The notes beneath the pieces were generated by a model. The model was not told the DNA's origin. It searched no databases and worked only from the letters and a program-made list of their open reading frames with translations. Source: Polytrichum commune (Eukaryota; Streptophyta; Polytrichopsida; Polytrichales; Polytrichaceae). Taken from it: DNA of 64,000 nt. Made by a program: the position numbers and the translations under genes. Position 1 is the stretch's first letter, and every line of letters starts with the position of its first letter. The stretch covers positions 27,900,001 through 27,964,000 of the forward strand of contig OX485803.1 in assembly GCA_950295325.1 (NCBI GenBank), read 5' to 3'. Positions 22,068 to 34,500 of this stretch are shown here, one piece after another.

Positions 22068-23851
22068 TTACCTCATGTTCCAAATGACATCCACAAGGTC
22101 GGGAGGTGGCCTAATCACTTGCTTGTGATTGGGCCACAAGGTGTCGTCCTTAAATGGCTTTAGGAATGAGACATGAAATGTCGGATGCACTTTGATCTCC
22201 GGCGGTAATTCCAAATTATATATGTCCTTGAACACTTGTTCCACAATGGAAAACGGAGCTCCAATTTTGGACATGAACTTTGGAGTGAGGCCTTCCGGCT
22301 AAGTGAGGTTGTTCACATTCAACAACACCTTATTGGCCCACCTCATTCTCCACTTCGCGTCGTCCGGCATTGACTTGCACTCCGTAGCACCTTCGGGCTT
22401 TCTCCACCAACAACTTGGTCATCTCCAAGACTTGTTCACGCTTCTTGGCCAAGTCCTCACCATCTTGGTTGAACTCTAGTGTTGAATGTGCCCCCTCGAG
22501 AGCTAGGTTAGTAGGTTGGAGCGCATCCACTCCATAAGCCACCATGAAAGACAACCCCTTGGTCGCCAAGTGCGTGGATACATTACAACTAAACTCCGCT
22601 CGACCCACATAGTCCGCCCAATCTCCTTGGTCCGCCCCCACCAAGTTCCTCAAGTATTGCTTCAAGACTCCATTCACACGCTCCGCTTTCCCATCCATTT
22701 GGGAATGCAAGGCCGTGCTAAACCTTAGTTTCATTCCAACCTCCTTAGAGAAATGCATTGAAAATGCACTTGTGAACTTTGGATCTTGATCCCACACAAT
22801 CACTCTTGGCAACCCGTGGTGCCTCAACCATCCTTTGAGAAAAGGCTATGCGGTCTCCAAGGCGGTGGCGGTTCCCACAATCGGCACCATGTGTGCCAAC
22901 TTGGCAAACCGCTCAACCATCAACAAGATGGCATCATACCCATGTGACTCCGGCAAACTTGTGATTAAGTCCATGCACATACTATGCTATGGCGCCGACG
23001 GGATAGGCAACGGTTGCAAGAAGCGGCCTTGCTTTTGTTAAGAGGCTCGGTTCACTTGGCACTTTATTCACGCCTTCACAAAGTGGGCTACATCCTCCTT
23101 TATGCACCGCCAATGGTACCTCCAAGACACCATTCTATGGCGGTTTTTCCTTTCTCCTCTATGGCCGGCAATAGGACTATCACATTCTTCCTTCCAAATG
23201 GATAGCCTCAACATGCCTTGTGGTACATACACCCAACTTTGCTTGCACTTGAACAATCCGTCCACCAACTTAACCTCTTTGAGCACCTTGCTCTTGCGAA
23301 GCTCACCTAAAAACTTTTGTGCTTTGGGATAGTTAATTTACCCCTCCCGTATCTTGCCTCACAAGTTTCCTTCGCCGGCACACATTAGCCACAAGGTTTG
23401 GATGGTTCTCATTGCTTGGAACTCTTCCGGTCTACTTCGCGCATCCGGCACCACATTTCCACGGTCCGGTTTGTGGATCAAATCCACCTTCATAAGCGCC
23501 AAACTATCATGCCACCGCAATGACTTGGCGCTCACTTGCGCTTGTATGTCAAAATTCTTTTAGGACACATTGTCCATGTAGACCTTTGCTTTGTGCGACC
23601 CCAAATAGTGTCGCCACATCTTTAAGCAATGCGCTACGGCAAAGAAGTTCTTTGTCATGAGTTGGTTGTCTTCTTTGACAACCATCGAGCTTCATGCTCC
23701 CATATGCAATGGCCATCCATCTTACACATAATCCACCATTGGCAAAGTTACTCACCCCCGTATGCACCTCAAAAGGTTTGTCAAGCTCCGCGAACTTGAG
23801 CACGGGCGGCGAAGAGAACTTGGTCTTAAGCTCCCCAAAGACTCGTGACAA
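22068..23851 (-). pseudogene. Ty3/gypsy pol fragments (RNase H to integrase tail)
   Basis: Separate minus-strand blocks, read from high to low coordinates. 23851-23549: RNase H connection with PPVLKFAELDKPFEVHT. 23286-23068: upstream integrase part. About 22830-22330: integrase core with WDQDPKFTS and HSQMDGKAERVNGVL, that is, the second catalytic Asp and the Glu of the DDE triad. 22274-22068: tail with KVHPTFHVSFLK. The blocks lie in different frames and contain stops. The protein would have inserted the element's cDNA; this copy cannot. Confidence 0.82.
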
Positions 23852-23940
23852 ACATCATCCCACTCTTGGGATAGCCATTTCTTTCACAAGTCGCACAAGG
23901 TCGGACAACCATCGAGCTTCATGCTCTCATATGCAATGGC

Positions 23941-24600
23941 TGTCGCGCACCTCTCCATGAGGAGTGCCCGCAACACCATGGGCACAAGGGGGACCCCGGA
24001 GTGACACCCGGGACTTGTGGCGCCATTGGTGAGAGGGCCCAAGTACTCTTAGTGTGGGTGAGGGCCCCGGGCGTTGAGAACGCCTCTCACCCACGGGGAC
24101 TAAGAGTCATGAGGGTAAGGCCATGAGTTATGAGTAGCTTATGGCGGTGGAATTCTAGAATGCTAAGGAACACCTCAATCGGAGGTGCTAGCTAGGAGAT
24201 ATGGCCATTTGAGTGGGGCGCTGTCCCGGGACAGCACCCTGGGACAGCAGTGACCTGGGAGTGGTGCCCGGGACTGCCAAGGTTTGAAGAGCCATAACTT
24301 CCTCAATACTTGCCCGAATGAGGCAAGTGAGGGGTCCATCGGCATCTACGCAAAGAGTAGGTGACGATAGAGCGGTCGCTCAATATCATCAGACATCATA
24401 TGTAGAAGTTATGGTGGTCTGAAGCTGCTGGGGGATTCTAGCCCCAGCGGCTAAGGGAAAATGTCCACTTGGCCCCAACCCTTGTAGAGAGACAAAAGGA
24501 TACTTGATGGTGGGGTAGGGGCCCCGCCCAAAGTCCTAGAGGCTTATATGGGTGAGGCGGCTTAGCCGACCGACCCCCCCGGAGCATACTTGGCAATGTG
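23941..24600 (+). repeat. Inverted, truncated LTR of the second gypsy family
   Basis: It starts TGTCGCGCACCTCTCCATGA, the sense start of the LTR, but on the plus strand, so it is inverted relative to the element at 20083-23940. Similarity to the 974-bp LTR continues with small insertions to about 24560 and fades before the hAT target site at 24610. It is probably a separate truncated insertion or the product of an inversion. Confidence 0.7.
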
Positions 24601-25974
24601 CTCCGGGTAGTTGTAGTCAGCGAATTTTATTTGGGCGATTCTTCGCATTTAATGCTATAATCTAAATGATGCCACGAAATTCCCTATTAGAATAATCAAA
24701 TCTAGGTGTCCCCAAATCGCCCAAATCTACCATGAGTAGAAGCAGTAAAGCTCCTCCATGCTGCCCCCACCTCCCGCCCATTCCGTCACGTCGCCGTTAG
24801 GTCACCTCGCCAACCCTACACATCGGCGGCCCATCCCTCCACTCCGCCACCTTATGTCGCCGGAATCTGCACGTCGCTCCTGGCCATTCGCGGCCGCCTG
24901 ATCATATGGATGAAGCCCTTTCGCAGACTGGCAGATTCATCCGGTGGTTCCATTCGCGGCGAACTTGTGCATTGTCCACTCTCTCCAGACTCCAGACTCC
25001 AGATCTGATAGACAATGCTGTGCATGGTTGTTATGTTGAGGCCGTCAAAGTTGGAGGCTTGGAGCCACATTGAAGTCTGGGCATTTTTTAGGTAGGGTTT
25101 GTGCACAATTCTCACTGCATTCACTAATGAGGATGAGGATGGGTGTGGCTATAGGGAGTGGGCGTTACAGAGCTGGGAGTGGCGACATCTTATTTATGGA
25201 ATCTGCAATCAACAGGTATGTGCATTGTTGTTTTGCGAAGTGGTATGTGCAATTGTTGTGTGTGCATTGTGTGTGCATTGGTGCATTGTATGTGCATTGG
25301 CGTCGCCTTTGGCCGATCCGGTTTTGTGTGATCGCCTATTGTGTGTGCATTGGCATCGTCGCCTTTGCCCGATCTGGTTTTGTGTGATCTCCTGGTGTTC
25401 GCCTCGCCGCGCCACTCCACATCGCCTGGCTACCTGGGAGTTGGTTTTGTGTGGTCGCCTGTGGATCTGTGATCCCCTGCTCCGGCAGTTGCAGTGAGTG
25501 TAGGTGGCAGTTGCTCTACCATGGCAATGGCTCCTGCATCTGGTTCTGGAAAACGTCCCTCATTCAAGCAGAGGGTGTTGATGATCACCCCTGGGGGAGA
25601 ATTATCAACTGCCGCAATGCAAGAGGTTGTCCACATCTCTTCAACCGCGTCTGCAACCATTGTTTCTCCCACCCCACTGCATGTACCTGCTTCATTTGAG
25701 GCTAATGCATTGGACATCAGTGGCTCCCCAATCACTGTCGATGCGCCTTCAAGTGGTGGTAGCAACAGCTTAGATGGCTTCCATGAGCAATCAGACACCC
25801 AATTGCTACCAACCTCACATGAACCTCCAACAAAGAAGCGAAAAATTCCGAAAAGAAGGTACCTCCTAAACCCTAAACCATGGCTGTATTTTTGGCTAAG
25901 ATTATTCAAAAATGTCGTCTCAATTTCCAATTTCTAAGCATGTGTCATTTCAATTTCTTTCTTGAGGGCCTCAG

Positions 25975-26343
25975 CATAGGAAGTGTCCCTAAACCCATAA
26001 TGTTTGGGGAGACACGTGCGTGGCGGGTTTGGGTCGGGTATAAACCCCCCCCCCCCCCCCCCCCCTAGAGCAGGTGGAGCGGGCCCTTCCGGTAAGGGCC
26101 ACGTTTAGGCCTTCCGGTGGACGCCAAGAATAAAACCTTCCACAACAACAAAAAAAGCAGGTGGAGTGTTTTATTCTTGGCGTCCACCGGAAGGCCTAAA
26201 CGTGGCCTCTACCGGAAGGGCCCCCTCCACCTGCTGGGGACGGGGGGGGACGGGGGGGGGGGGGGGGGGGGGGTTTATACCCGACCCAAACCCGCCACGC
26301 ACGTGTCTCCCCAAACATTATGGGTTTAGGGACACTTCCTATG
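25975..26343. mobile_element. Foldback (near-palindromic) element in hAT intron 1
   Basis: A 369-bp near-perfect inverted repeat. The left arm starts CATAGGAAGTGTCCC and the right arm ends GGGACACTTCCTATG. The arms are about 165 bp each and include a C-tract (about 26047-26066) facing a G-tract (about 26247-26273). A short loop lies around 26146-26160. No clear target duplication was found. As RNA the intron would form a long hairpin. The arms contain GTTTGGGTCGG, a half-site like that of the left-element palindromes, which may be chance. Confidence 0.85.
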
Positions 26344-29116
26344 GGGATTTTTTTGGCATTATGAGGATATGTTCTTGATGATGTCTTGTTTCTCACTGGT
26401 TTAGGGTGGTTTTGGTGCAGATTTCAAGAAAATTGGGCAGCAAAATACCCATGGTCTCAACAGGACCCTGAAGGGGATGGTACATTTGACAAAGTTCGAT
26501 GTATCATCTGCTCTAAAGTAAATGGCAGAGACAAAATACTGGATGCAAAAGATGACAACCTGAAAAAACACCAAGAATGGAAGAGAGCACTCAGCGACTT
26601 ACCTTCTTTGAAGGTGAAGAAAGGTGAATGGTATTGGGACCATAATTCCATCCACAAGCGTGCTGAGAGGACATTTGCAGCACTACCTGTTAATGATATT
26701 GGAACCCTAGTTACAGCTGGGGCTCCTCCAAAACGCAAGGAAGTGCAAATGGCAGTCATCTTCCACTTGTTACAATTTGGAAGACCTATGACTGAATATC
26801 CACCCATGAAGGAGCTGTTACAATTCCTGGGCGTTCCTAAGGTCAGAATCCTTCATTTCCTTTCAGTTTCTGTTACACATGTTATTAATTTTGTTTTGAA
26901 ACATCGTGTTGGTTAGTAATGGCACTTGAGTGTATGTGCAGGTTCCATTGAAGCATTGGACCGAGGGGTCGGGTTGGGAAATGGCTGAGAGTTTGTTTAA
27001 CGTTGTGCAAACAAGGACAAAAGAAGTAGTAAGTACAGCCCTTTACTTCTCTATCACTTGCGATGAAGTCACAACGTTGGACAACCAATCTTGGATAAGC
27101 ATGCATGTTTACATAATTCAAGATTGGGAAAGAGTGCCAATGTTGTTGTGCTTGCAGCGTGTGACTGAGGGTGGTGGTGCTGATAATATAACCAAGATGA
27201 TTCTTGGTGCACTCACTAATGAAGGTGGGTTAACCCCACATCAGATTAGAGACCGATTCATGGCATTTGGGGCAGATGGTGCATCGGTTTTGCAAGGGAA
27301 GAGGAATGGTGTCACTAACAAGCTGCAGGTTTCTCATGCGCCACACATGCAAGGCATGCATTGTGTGGCACATCGAAGCAACCTTGCAGTGCAATGTCTA
27401 TCAGATCTGGAGATGGTGGCTAGGATTGAAACCCTACTAGCTGCTTTGCACAAGTATTTTAGTAAGTCCCCAAAACGTCATTTGGAGCTCCAAAAACTTG
27501 CTGAATTGCTTGAGTCTAAGGGCAGAAAAATTCTTCAAAATGTAAAAACGAGGTGGATTTCAATGTTGAGTCCATTGAAACGTGTTTTGTCGGAGTACCG
27601 CACCCTTTTGGTGAAGATGTACTCTGATCATCTTGTAAAACCAACAATCCCGGCAGCCAAGGTAAATTATGAACTCATGGCTGATATCAAGTCTTTACTG
27701 ACCTTGGCTGCAGTGCTACCTCTTCTAGAGGCTGTGAAATCCTTGGTTGTCTTTGCACAATCCCCTAGTGTATATGTGTGTGATTTCACAAGGGCATTGA
27801 GCCTTTGTATCTCAGATGTGAATGACTTGTATTGCACAAATAATGCATTCATTTCTGATGCATTTTCATGCTTCAAAAAGATATGTGACCTTTCGCATGA
27901 GAGCATACGCCTAAGGTGGCATCCAGATGTGAATGATTGTGTTGAGCACTTGGTTTTTGAGGCCCATTTGTCAACTTCAGCCGGTTCCCACCTCAATGCG
28001 ACTTGCGTTGATCATGTCACACACTTGAGGAGTTTTGTGACAAGAGAATTATTTTATAGAACGATATCGGAGGTGAAGGTCGAGGTTGCAGGTATGTGTT
28101 TGTTTTTAGTTTTGTTTGTGTTTTTGCATCTTTTGATTATATCAAGGTTTTGCATCCATGAGCATGGATCTAATGTGTTGGTTTTTTATTGCAGATGCTG
28201 CAGCCATGATGGTGATGGAATTGGGAAGTAGGTTTCCCCCTAGTGAGGTAATGGATGCACTGTCCATTGTATATCCTCAATTTTGGCTTGAGCCAGGGCA
28301 TGAGGACAAACTCACAGGGTACATGAACACTTTGAAGCAAACATATGCTCACACCAAGGATTTCTCTAGCGCTACAAATGTTTGTAATACATGTCCAGCA
28401 GTGTTGAGTGCTATGTGTGAGCCCAAAAGGGTGCCCACATTTAGTCTTAGACCTTTGAAACGTTAGTTGATGCACTTTGAAGTAGCATGTTACTTCACAA
28501 AAATATAAAAAGAGTGAAATGTTAGTCTTAGAAGTACCATGTTGTAAGAGGCTAGGATGTGAGTTGTTATTGTGTTTTTACCTTCGGAAGGATTTGAGTG
28601 AATGAGGATAGGTAAGGAGAACTTGGATTGAGTAGTTAGTGAGTAGGCTAGTACAAATGGATGGAGACAACCAAAGTGACTCAAGAGGCAAGTGCATTCG
28701 AATTGGGATGAATGGAGGATCACATGGAGCGCACAAGTGGACCACCTCATCATGGCCACTTAATGGGGAAGGCCCAAGGAAGAATGCAAGGTGGAGGATA
28801 AGCAAATTCTCAAAGCACCAATCAAATCACGAGTTAAGCATCGTGGTTTGAATTAAGTGGTGAGCGACGATTTGGGAAAGTAAGGGGAGAAAGTTATGGC
28901 GGCGGAAAGCGAAGGAGGCTAAGTTTGGGTTGAAGCATCCCAAGTTTGGTAAAGTGTGGTAGGTAGAAAGCCAAGGCTAGTTAAATGTTCGAATTAGGAT
29001 CCTTGTTGATCATTTGAGGGAGGAAGACTTAGAAGATAGGATTGGCGCCTACTAAGTAGGAGGAAATCTCAAGGGCTTATCGTGAGCCTTGAGGGTGCTC
29101 ACCCCCTCAAGCCTAC

Positions 29117-29123
29117 TATATAA
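29117..29123 (+). promoter_or_regulatory. LTR TATA box
   Basis: TATATAA in the context CTACTATATAATCCCTCA, followed by a pyrimidine-rich stretch with TTCTTCCCTCACTCATCC, a plausible transcription start. The same site lies in the 3' LTR at 38586-38592. Confidence 0.55.
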
Positions 29124-29631
29124 TCCCTCATTCTTCCCTCACTCATCCTCTCTTTCCTTTGTGCTCCAAGGCACCCCACGAGTTATAAGTGTGGGTGTGG
29201 GAAGCCATATTGGAGCACATGTGTGTGCTTAGTTTTTAGTTTGAGAGCCAAGGCTTGTTAGCCTTGAAGAGGGCTTGACCTCTTGGTAGAATTAGTGTTG
29301 ACGTGAAGGATTTTAAAGTTAATTCATGATTCCAATTTGTGGTACTTAAAGTTCATGTTTTGAATACACGTGGTTGCAAGTTCCATGTTTAAGAGTTGAG
29401 CACTTGATGTTGTGATGAGTGCAAAAATATACTTGTGTGGATTAGTTAGTCTTAGTGAAGTTAGGAAATTCTCTCTCCCCCTCTCCTCTCTAGGATTTTA
29501 GGATTTTAGGATTAGAGAAGAATTGTGTGATTAGAAAGGGGTTGTTAGTAGAATTAGGGAGATTAGGTAGGAAGATTAGTTGAGGGCTTGAATAATTAGT
29601 GAGGTAGTTGGGGATTACAACTACAAAGTTG

Positions 29632-29935
29632 TGGGTTCATGAAGGAGCTGGGTTTATGAAGGAGCTGGGTTTGTTTAGTTAGAAAGTAAAGAGCTGGGTT
29701 TATGAAGGAGCTGGGTTTGTTTAGTTAGAAGCTAAGGAGCTGGGTTCATGAAGGAGCTGGGTTTATGAAGGAGCTGGGTTTGTTTAGTTAGAAAGTAAAG
29801 AGCTGGGTTTATGAAGGAGCTGGGTTTGTTTAGTTAGAAGCTAAGGAGCTGGGTTCATGAAGGAGCTGGGTTTATGAAGGAGCTGGGTTTGTTTAGTTAG
29901 AAGCTAAGAAGCTGGGTTTATGAAGGAGCTGGGTT
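29632..29935 (+). repeat. Tandem repeat block inside the LTR
   Basis: Units built on GAAGGAGCTGGGTTTATGAA alternate with GTTTAGTTAGAAGCTAAG-type segments, many copies in 300 bp. An identical block is in the 3' LTR at 39101-39404. Its position downstream of the TATA box makes it part of the leader RNA. Confidence 0.85.
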
Positions 29936-30676
29936 TATGTAATTAGAAAGTAAAGAGATGGGTTCATGAAGGAGCTTAGTAGATAGCCTACCTAATTAGC
30001 TCATAGACAAGTAGTTAGTTACATTATGCTAGTTAGTGTTATGTGTGGCTTTCACAAGTAAATGTATTTGAGATTGACTATAGAGAATAGTGTTTTTTTT
30101 TAACACTTGCATCCTCTCTTTAAAAATAAACCACGTGCACAACTTAATGGAGAATGTGGAGCACTCTCGCGATGACAAGACAAAGGAAGCAAAGACCAAA
30201 GGTGCGAGGGAGAGATTGACATAAGTCACATAAGTATTTCTTAATACTTAAAGGCTTATGTACGGTATGGAGACACCAAGTGAGACCTCTTATAGTAGCG
30301 ATACGGAATACACAAGTGATAGTTCAAGTGGTAGTATAGAGTCAACGGCACGGACTCCATTTAGGAGAGGGATATCCTCAAGGGCTTGTGTAGCTAAAGC
30401 AGCCGGATGGACGTTAGAAGCAAACAAAGACAAAATAGCACCCGAGCATAAGGAGGTTAAAATAACATAGTTAACTTGTGCATTCTCCACATACGTATTG
30501 AAATTGTACATTGAGTTGTTAAAAGTGAAATTCCAGTTAAATCCAAGACCACTTGAAGGGTGAACCTTGCATTATGGACTCATCCAAGTCCAAATCCAAT
30601 ACCGCGGAGGAATGTGAGCCCAAACCCACTACTCGGACTACGGACGCTTAAGGGTGGGGGGTTTGGCCTCACATAA

Positions 30677-30694
30677 TTGGTGCGTCCGCCGGGA
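30677..30694 (+). promoter_or_regulatory. Candidate primer-binding site
   Basis: TTGGTGCGTCCGCCGGGA starts 3 bp after the 5' LTR, the usual place for a tRNA primer-binding site. It looks like, but does not exactly match, the TGGCGCCG-type sites of plant gypsy elements. I cannot name the tRNA. Confidence 0.45.
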
Positions 30695-31584
30695 GCGAAG
30701 CGGAAGGTAGTTACAAGACTTGGAGGCGACTAGGAGACTTGGAGGCAACTAGGAAAAATTGGAGACACAAACTTGAGAGAAGGGAATGAGCACCCGAAAC
30801 TCGGTAAATATTCTCTCTGTGGGTTACATTTGAATTCATTGTATTTCAACTATTCCTTGGAATGAATTGCATTGTCAATTACGCAAATTCATTTTTGAGG
30901 AAGGAGCGCGGCGAAGGTACGTCCTCAACCTTTTTGGGGATTTGCTAAGAACTTAAAAGGAACCTATAACCGAGTAGCTCATTAAAACATTAGAGGGTAA
31001 ATTCACCTTAGGACATTGAACTTTGACACTCACCTCGGGGTGAGTCTCAAAGTTTTGGGAGTTGTCATTTCATGCTCTAGATTAAATTAATATTTCACAA
31101 AGTTTATGGTGTTGTTACATTGAGTCACGATTGAGGGGAGTGCTAACTCACAGGGGGATGCGATTGCTCAAGGTATGTTTATTTCTTCAAAGTGAACTCA
31201 TTAACTAATTAAGGAATGCCTTTTGTACTCGTGATTGTTGTTATCCGTTGTAGAGGGTAATTCCCGAATTGTGGATGGTGTGAGAAGTTGAAGGGTGAAG
31301 CCTCGACTTTTAACATAATCTACTCGGAAGGTCACCCCCTCACAATCGGTATTGTGGTGAGTGTTAATTTGCGGGAAGGTGCGGAGGTGATGCTCCGACT
31401 TAACCAAAAAATTAACATGAACATGCCTATCCCCTATTGGGATTCTTTCACCTAAGTGGGCTTGCAGGTTCTTTTCCTCACCTCCTAAAAAAAATTTATA
31501 ACCACACCAAGACAAGTGAAAATATTAAGAGGGGAATCGCTAGGATTATGTGTGGTCAAGTGAGGGTCGATCGATTCTTATGGA

Positions 31585-34500
31585 ATGCAAGGTAGGACTC
31601 GCTCACAAAAACCAAGTTTGATAGTAGGACTAGAGAAATCTACTCGAAAGAGGCGGTCCTCTAAAATCAGTGATAGATTAGAACAAGATAATGTTAGAAT
31701 AGAGAGTTGTTTGAACGTCGAACCTAGGACTAGGTCAATTCTAGACACCTTAGAACTTGGAGCTCAACTTGAAGAGGAGATCACTCCCTCCAAATTGAGT
31801 GGTGAAACTTCTTCGGAAAATTACACACTTAGAGAAGAATTCCCGGTAGAAGTTGATAGGGGATTGTTGAATAGTTCACCGGTCACCATGGCCGAGGAAC
31901 GGGGGATGGATCCACCACCCATACCCCCAATTCCGCCCATACCTCCTATACCTCCAATAGACCCATTGGTTAGGCCAAGAGGCCTACCAATTGTGGTTCC
32001 ACAAAATTTAGCGGCGATGGATATGCCATCTCATCTCCCTAAATTTTATGGGACCAAGGATGAGGACCCCTCTCGGCACATGGAACGGTATATCGAACGG
32101 TTGGCTAGCTTCCTCATAACCGACCCGGGTTATTGGTTAGTGTGGTTTCCTACCACTCTAGAGGGGGAAGCCTATGAATGGTATCGGGATCATGCCGAGG
32201 GACATTTTAGGGGATGGGAACAATTACAAAGGGAGTTTCTTAACGAATTTAGGCCGGAAGTGGGTCAAAGTACCGCATTAAGGGCATTGTCGTCATTGAA
32301 GCAAGGAAGGGAGGAAGAAATTTCGGCTTACATTAGGAGGTTTGATTTAGTGTGCACTAGATTTGTGGGTACCATGCTCAACGACGACACGCTAAAGCAA
32401 TTTTTCATTCAAGGGTTTTTTAAGTCCGGAACTATTAGGGGTGTTCTAGAAAGGAATCCCTTGACCTTGGCGGATGCCAAGCGTGCGGCTAGAGATATTG
32501 AAAACTTGGATAAAGATCACGAAAGGCTATGGAGAAGGGAGGATGAATTGATCCCACAATTCATCCCCATACACCCTAGGGTGGTAGCGGTAGAACCCGC
32601 TAAGTATGAGAACCAAATTCCATATGCCATTGTGGACACCGGTCCCCGACCTTTAGCGGTTAGGGAACCGGCACCTCTTTTGGCACTACCGGCCCCTAGA
32701 ACGGATCCACACTTGGAGGAGGTTGAGAGAAGACTAGGTGCTAGCCAACTAGGATTCCAAGAGGCTATGATAAAACAAATGCAAAGCCTCACGGATCAAA
32801 TGTCATTAATGATCCGGAGTCAACAACCGGGGCCTCCACCCCCGGTTGAGTCGGGTAGGCATTCTTCCGGATTATGGTGTGTCCAATGTGGCCAACCGGG
32901 CCACACGCGTCAATTTTGTAGAAGTGGACAAAACCGTGACCAAAGAGGAAACGGTAACCCACCTCAACAAAATCAACGAGGTCAAGCGCCACCTCACTAT
33001 GGAAATGGAAGCAATAGAGGACCACAACCTAGAGGGCAAGGTGGCCAAAATTTAGAGAAGAAGGAATTTCATCCCTTTTGTGGAAGGTGGCACGCTCAAG
33101 GACAATGTTGGTCCGAAGGTCAAGAGTTTAATTGTAGCAATTGTGGAGGAAGTCATCCCTCGGATACGTGTCGCCAACCGGACAAAATAATTAATGTCCC
33201 TTACCCGGTGGCTAATCCACAACAACAAGCAAGGGATAATATGCGAGGTGCTAGGCCACAAGGAGTACTGGCCAATGAACTTAGGCCACCTAACTTATAC
33301 TATGACCATAGTAATGCTAGGCAAACTTTTCATCCACCGGCGGGCTTGCAAACTACAACCGGTTACATTCCAATACAAAATAGACAAGGAGTTCCACCTA
33401 ATGGTAGTAACGAGAGACAAGCGCCTCCAACGGATCCGGGACCATCTAACTCCCAAGATGTTAGGTTCATGGATGGAGTGTTGGAGGCCACATGTGATGA
33501 CATGCTTCCTCTCCCAACGAGAATTGGAGAGGAGCAAAGTCAATGGCCTCCTCACACCAATGCTATTACATATGAGTTAGTGAAGGGTAAGGGTGTGGTT
33601 GAAGAAGCACCTGCACTAGCGGTAACTACTAGGGCTAGGAGAGGGGATGCCCCGTTGGAGGTAGGAATAGGAGAGCAAGGAAATTACTCTTCGGATGAAG
33701 AGATTAATCTCTCCGAGTTGGATAGGGTAGCTAGAAGAGCTACTAAGGATGTGGAGAGGGAAAATATAATTTTACAAGATAGGGAGAGGACTAATGCGGT
33801 ACATGACTTGGATAATAGCGATGTGGGTGAATGGGAAGGACCGGGGGTTCCCGTAGACGAATTCGACGTAGTGGGTAATTCTAAGGTGGAAAGATCTACC
33901 GGGTACGACTTGTGGGCGGACCTTAGTACACTCAAGGCGGATATTACTTTCGGCCAACTATTGGAAATTTCACCCACGGCAAGGAAAACATTAAAGGAGG
34001 GAATGCCGGTACACAAGAGGATGAGGAAGGTGAAAGCTAAAATAGCCGCTAGGATCCAATCACAAGGTGGAAGAGACGTGAAAGCTATAGAAATAGAAGT
34101 TGTTATAGTAGATAAGGTGGTTCCTAATGTGCTAGTCGACGGAGGGAGTAGTCTAAATATACTACCGGAGGATACTATGAAAAAATTGGGACTTGGACTC
34201 ACGGGGCCTTCACCTTTGGTCATAAATATGGCAAATCAAAGTTCGACTACGCCTTTGGGGATGATCAAGGATTGTAGAATGACTACGGGAGGTGAGGAGT
34301 ACTTGGTCACCTTCCATGTCATTAAAATGCACTCCAACAAGGACACCTTCCCCATTTTGCTAGGTAGGCCTTGGTTGCGGATGGCGAATGCTATGGTCAA
34401 TTGGGGTGGACCTAAACCATCCATCACTTATGGTCCGGAGGGTAATAGGGTCATAGTGTCCATTGGTTCATTAGAAGGATGGATGAAGAAGGAGATGTAT

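Larger units (their letters stand above)
20083..23940 (-). mobile_element. Decayed Ty3/gypsy element, minus strand
   Basis: The 3' LTR is 20083-21056 (974 bp). Next to it on the minus strand is a purine-rich tract, TTTGGTGGGGGTGAG, as expected just before a 3' LTR. Pol remnants on the minus strand run in the correct order, from RNase H (about 23851-23549) through integrase (about 23286-22330) to the post-integrase tail (22274-22068). Gag, protease and reverse transcriptase are missing. The LTR beside the RNase H remnant is in inverted orientation, so the element is rearranged. Frameshifts and stops break every domain. Confidence 0.8.
28416..30673 (+). repeat. 5' LTR of the gypsy retrotransposon
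   Basis: 2258 bp, from TGTGAGCCCAAAAGGG to GGTTTGGCCTCACA. It contains a TATA box (29117-29123) and a tandem-repeat block (29632-29935). The short open frames within occur identically in both LTRs and are not genes. Confidence 0.95.

Noticed and set aside
25099-25497. Open frames rich in Cys/Val/His upstream of the hAT gene
   Set aside because: Produced by repeated tgtgcattg phrases; the hAT start at 25521 with a clean exon is preferred.
28490-30511. Small open frames in the 5' LTR, duplicated at 37959-39980
   Set aside because: Identical copies exist because the LTRs are identical; no coding features.
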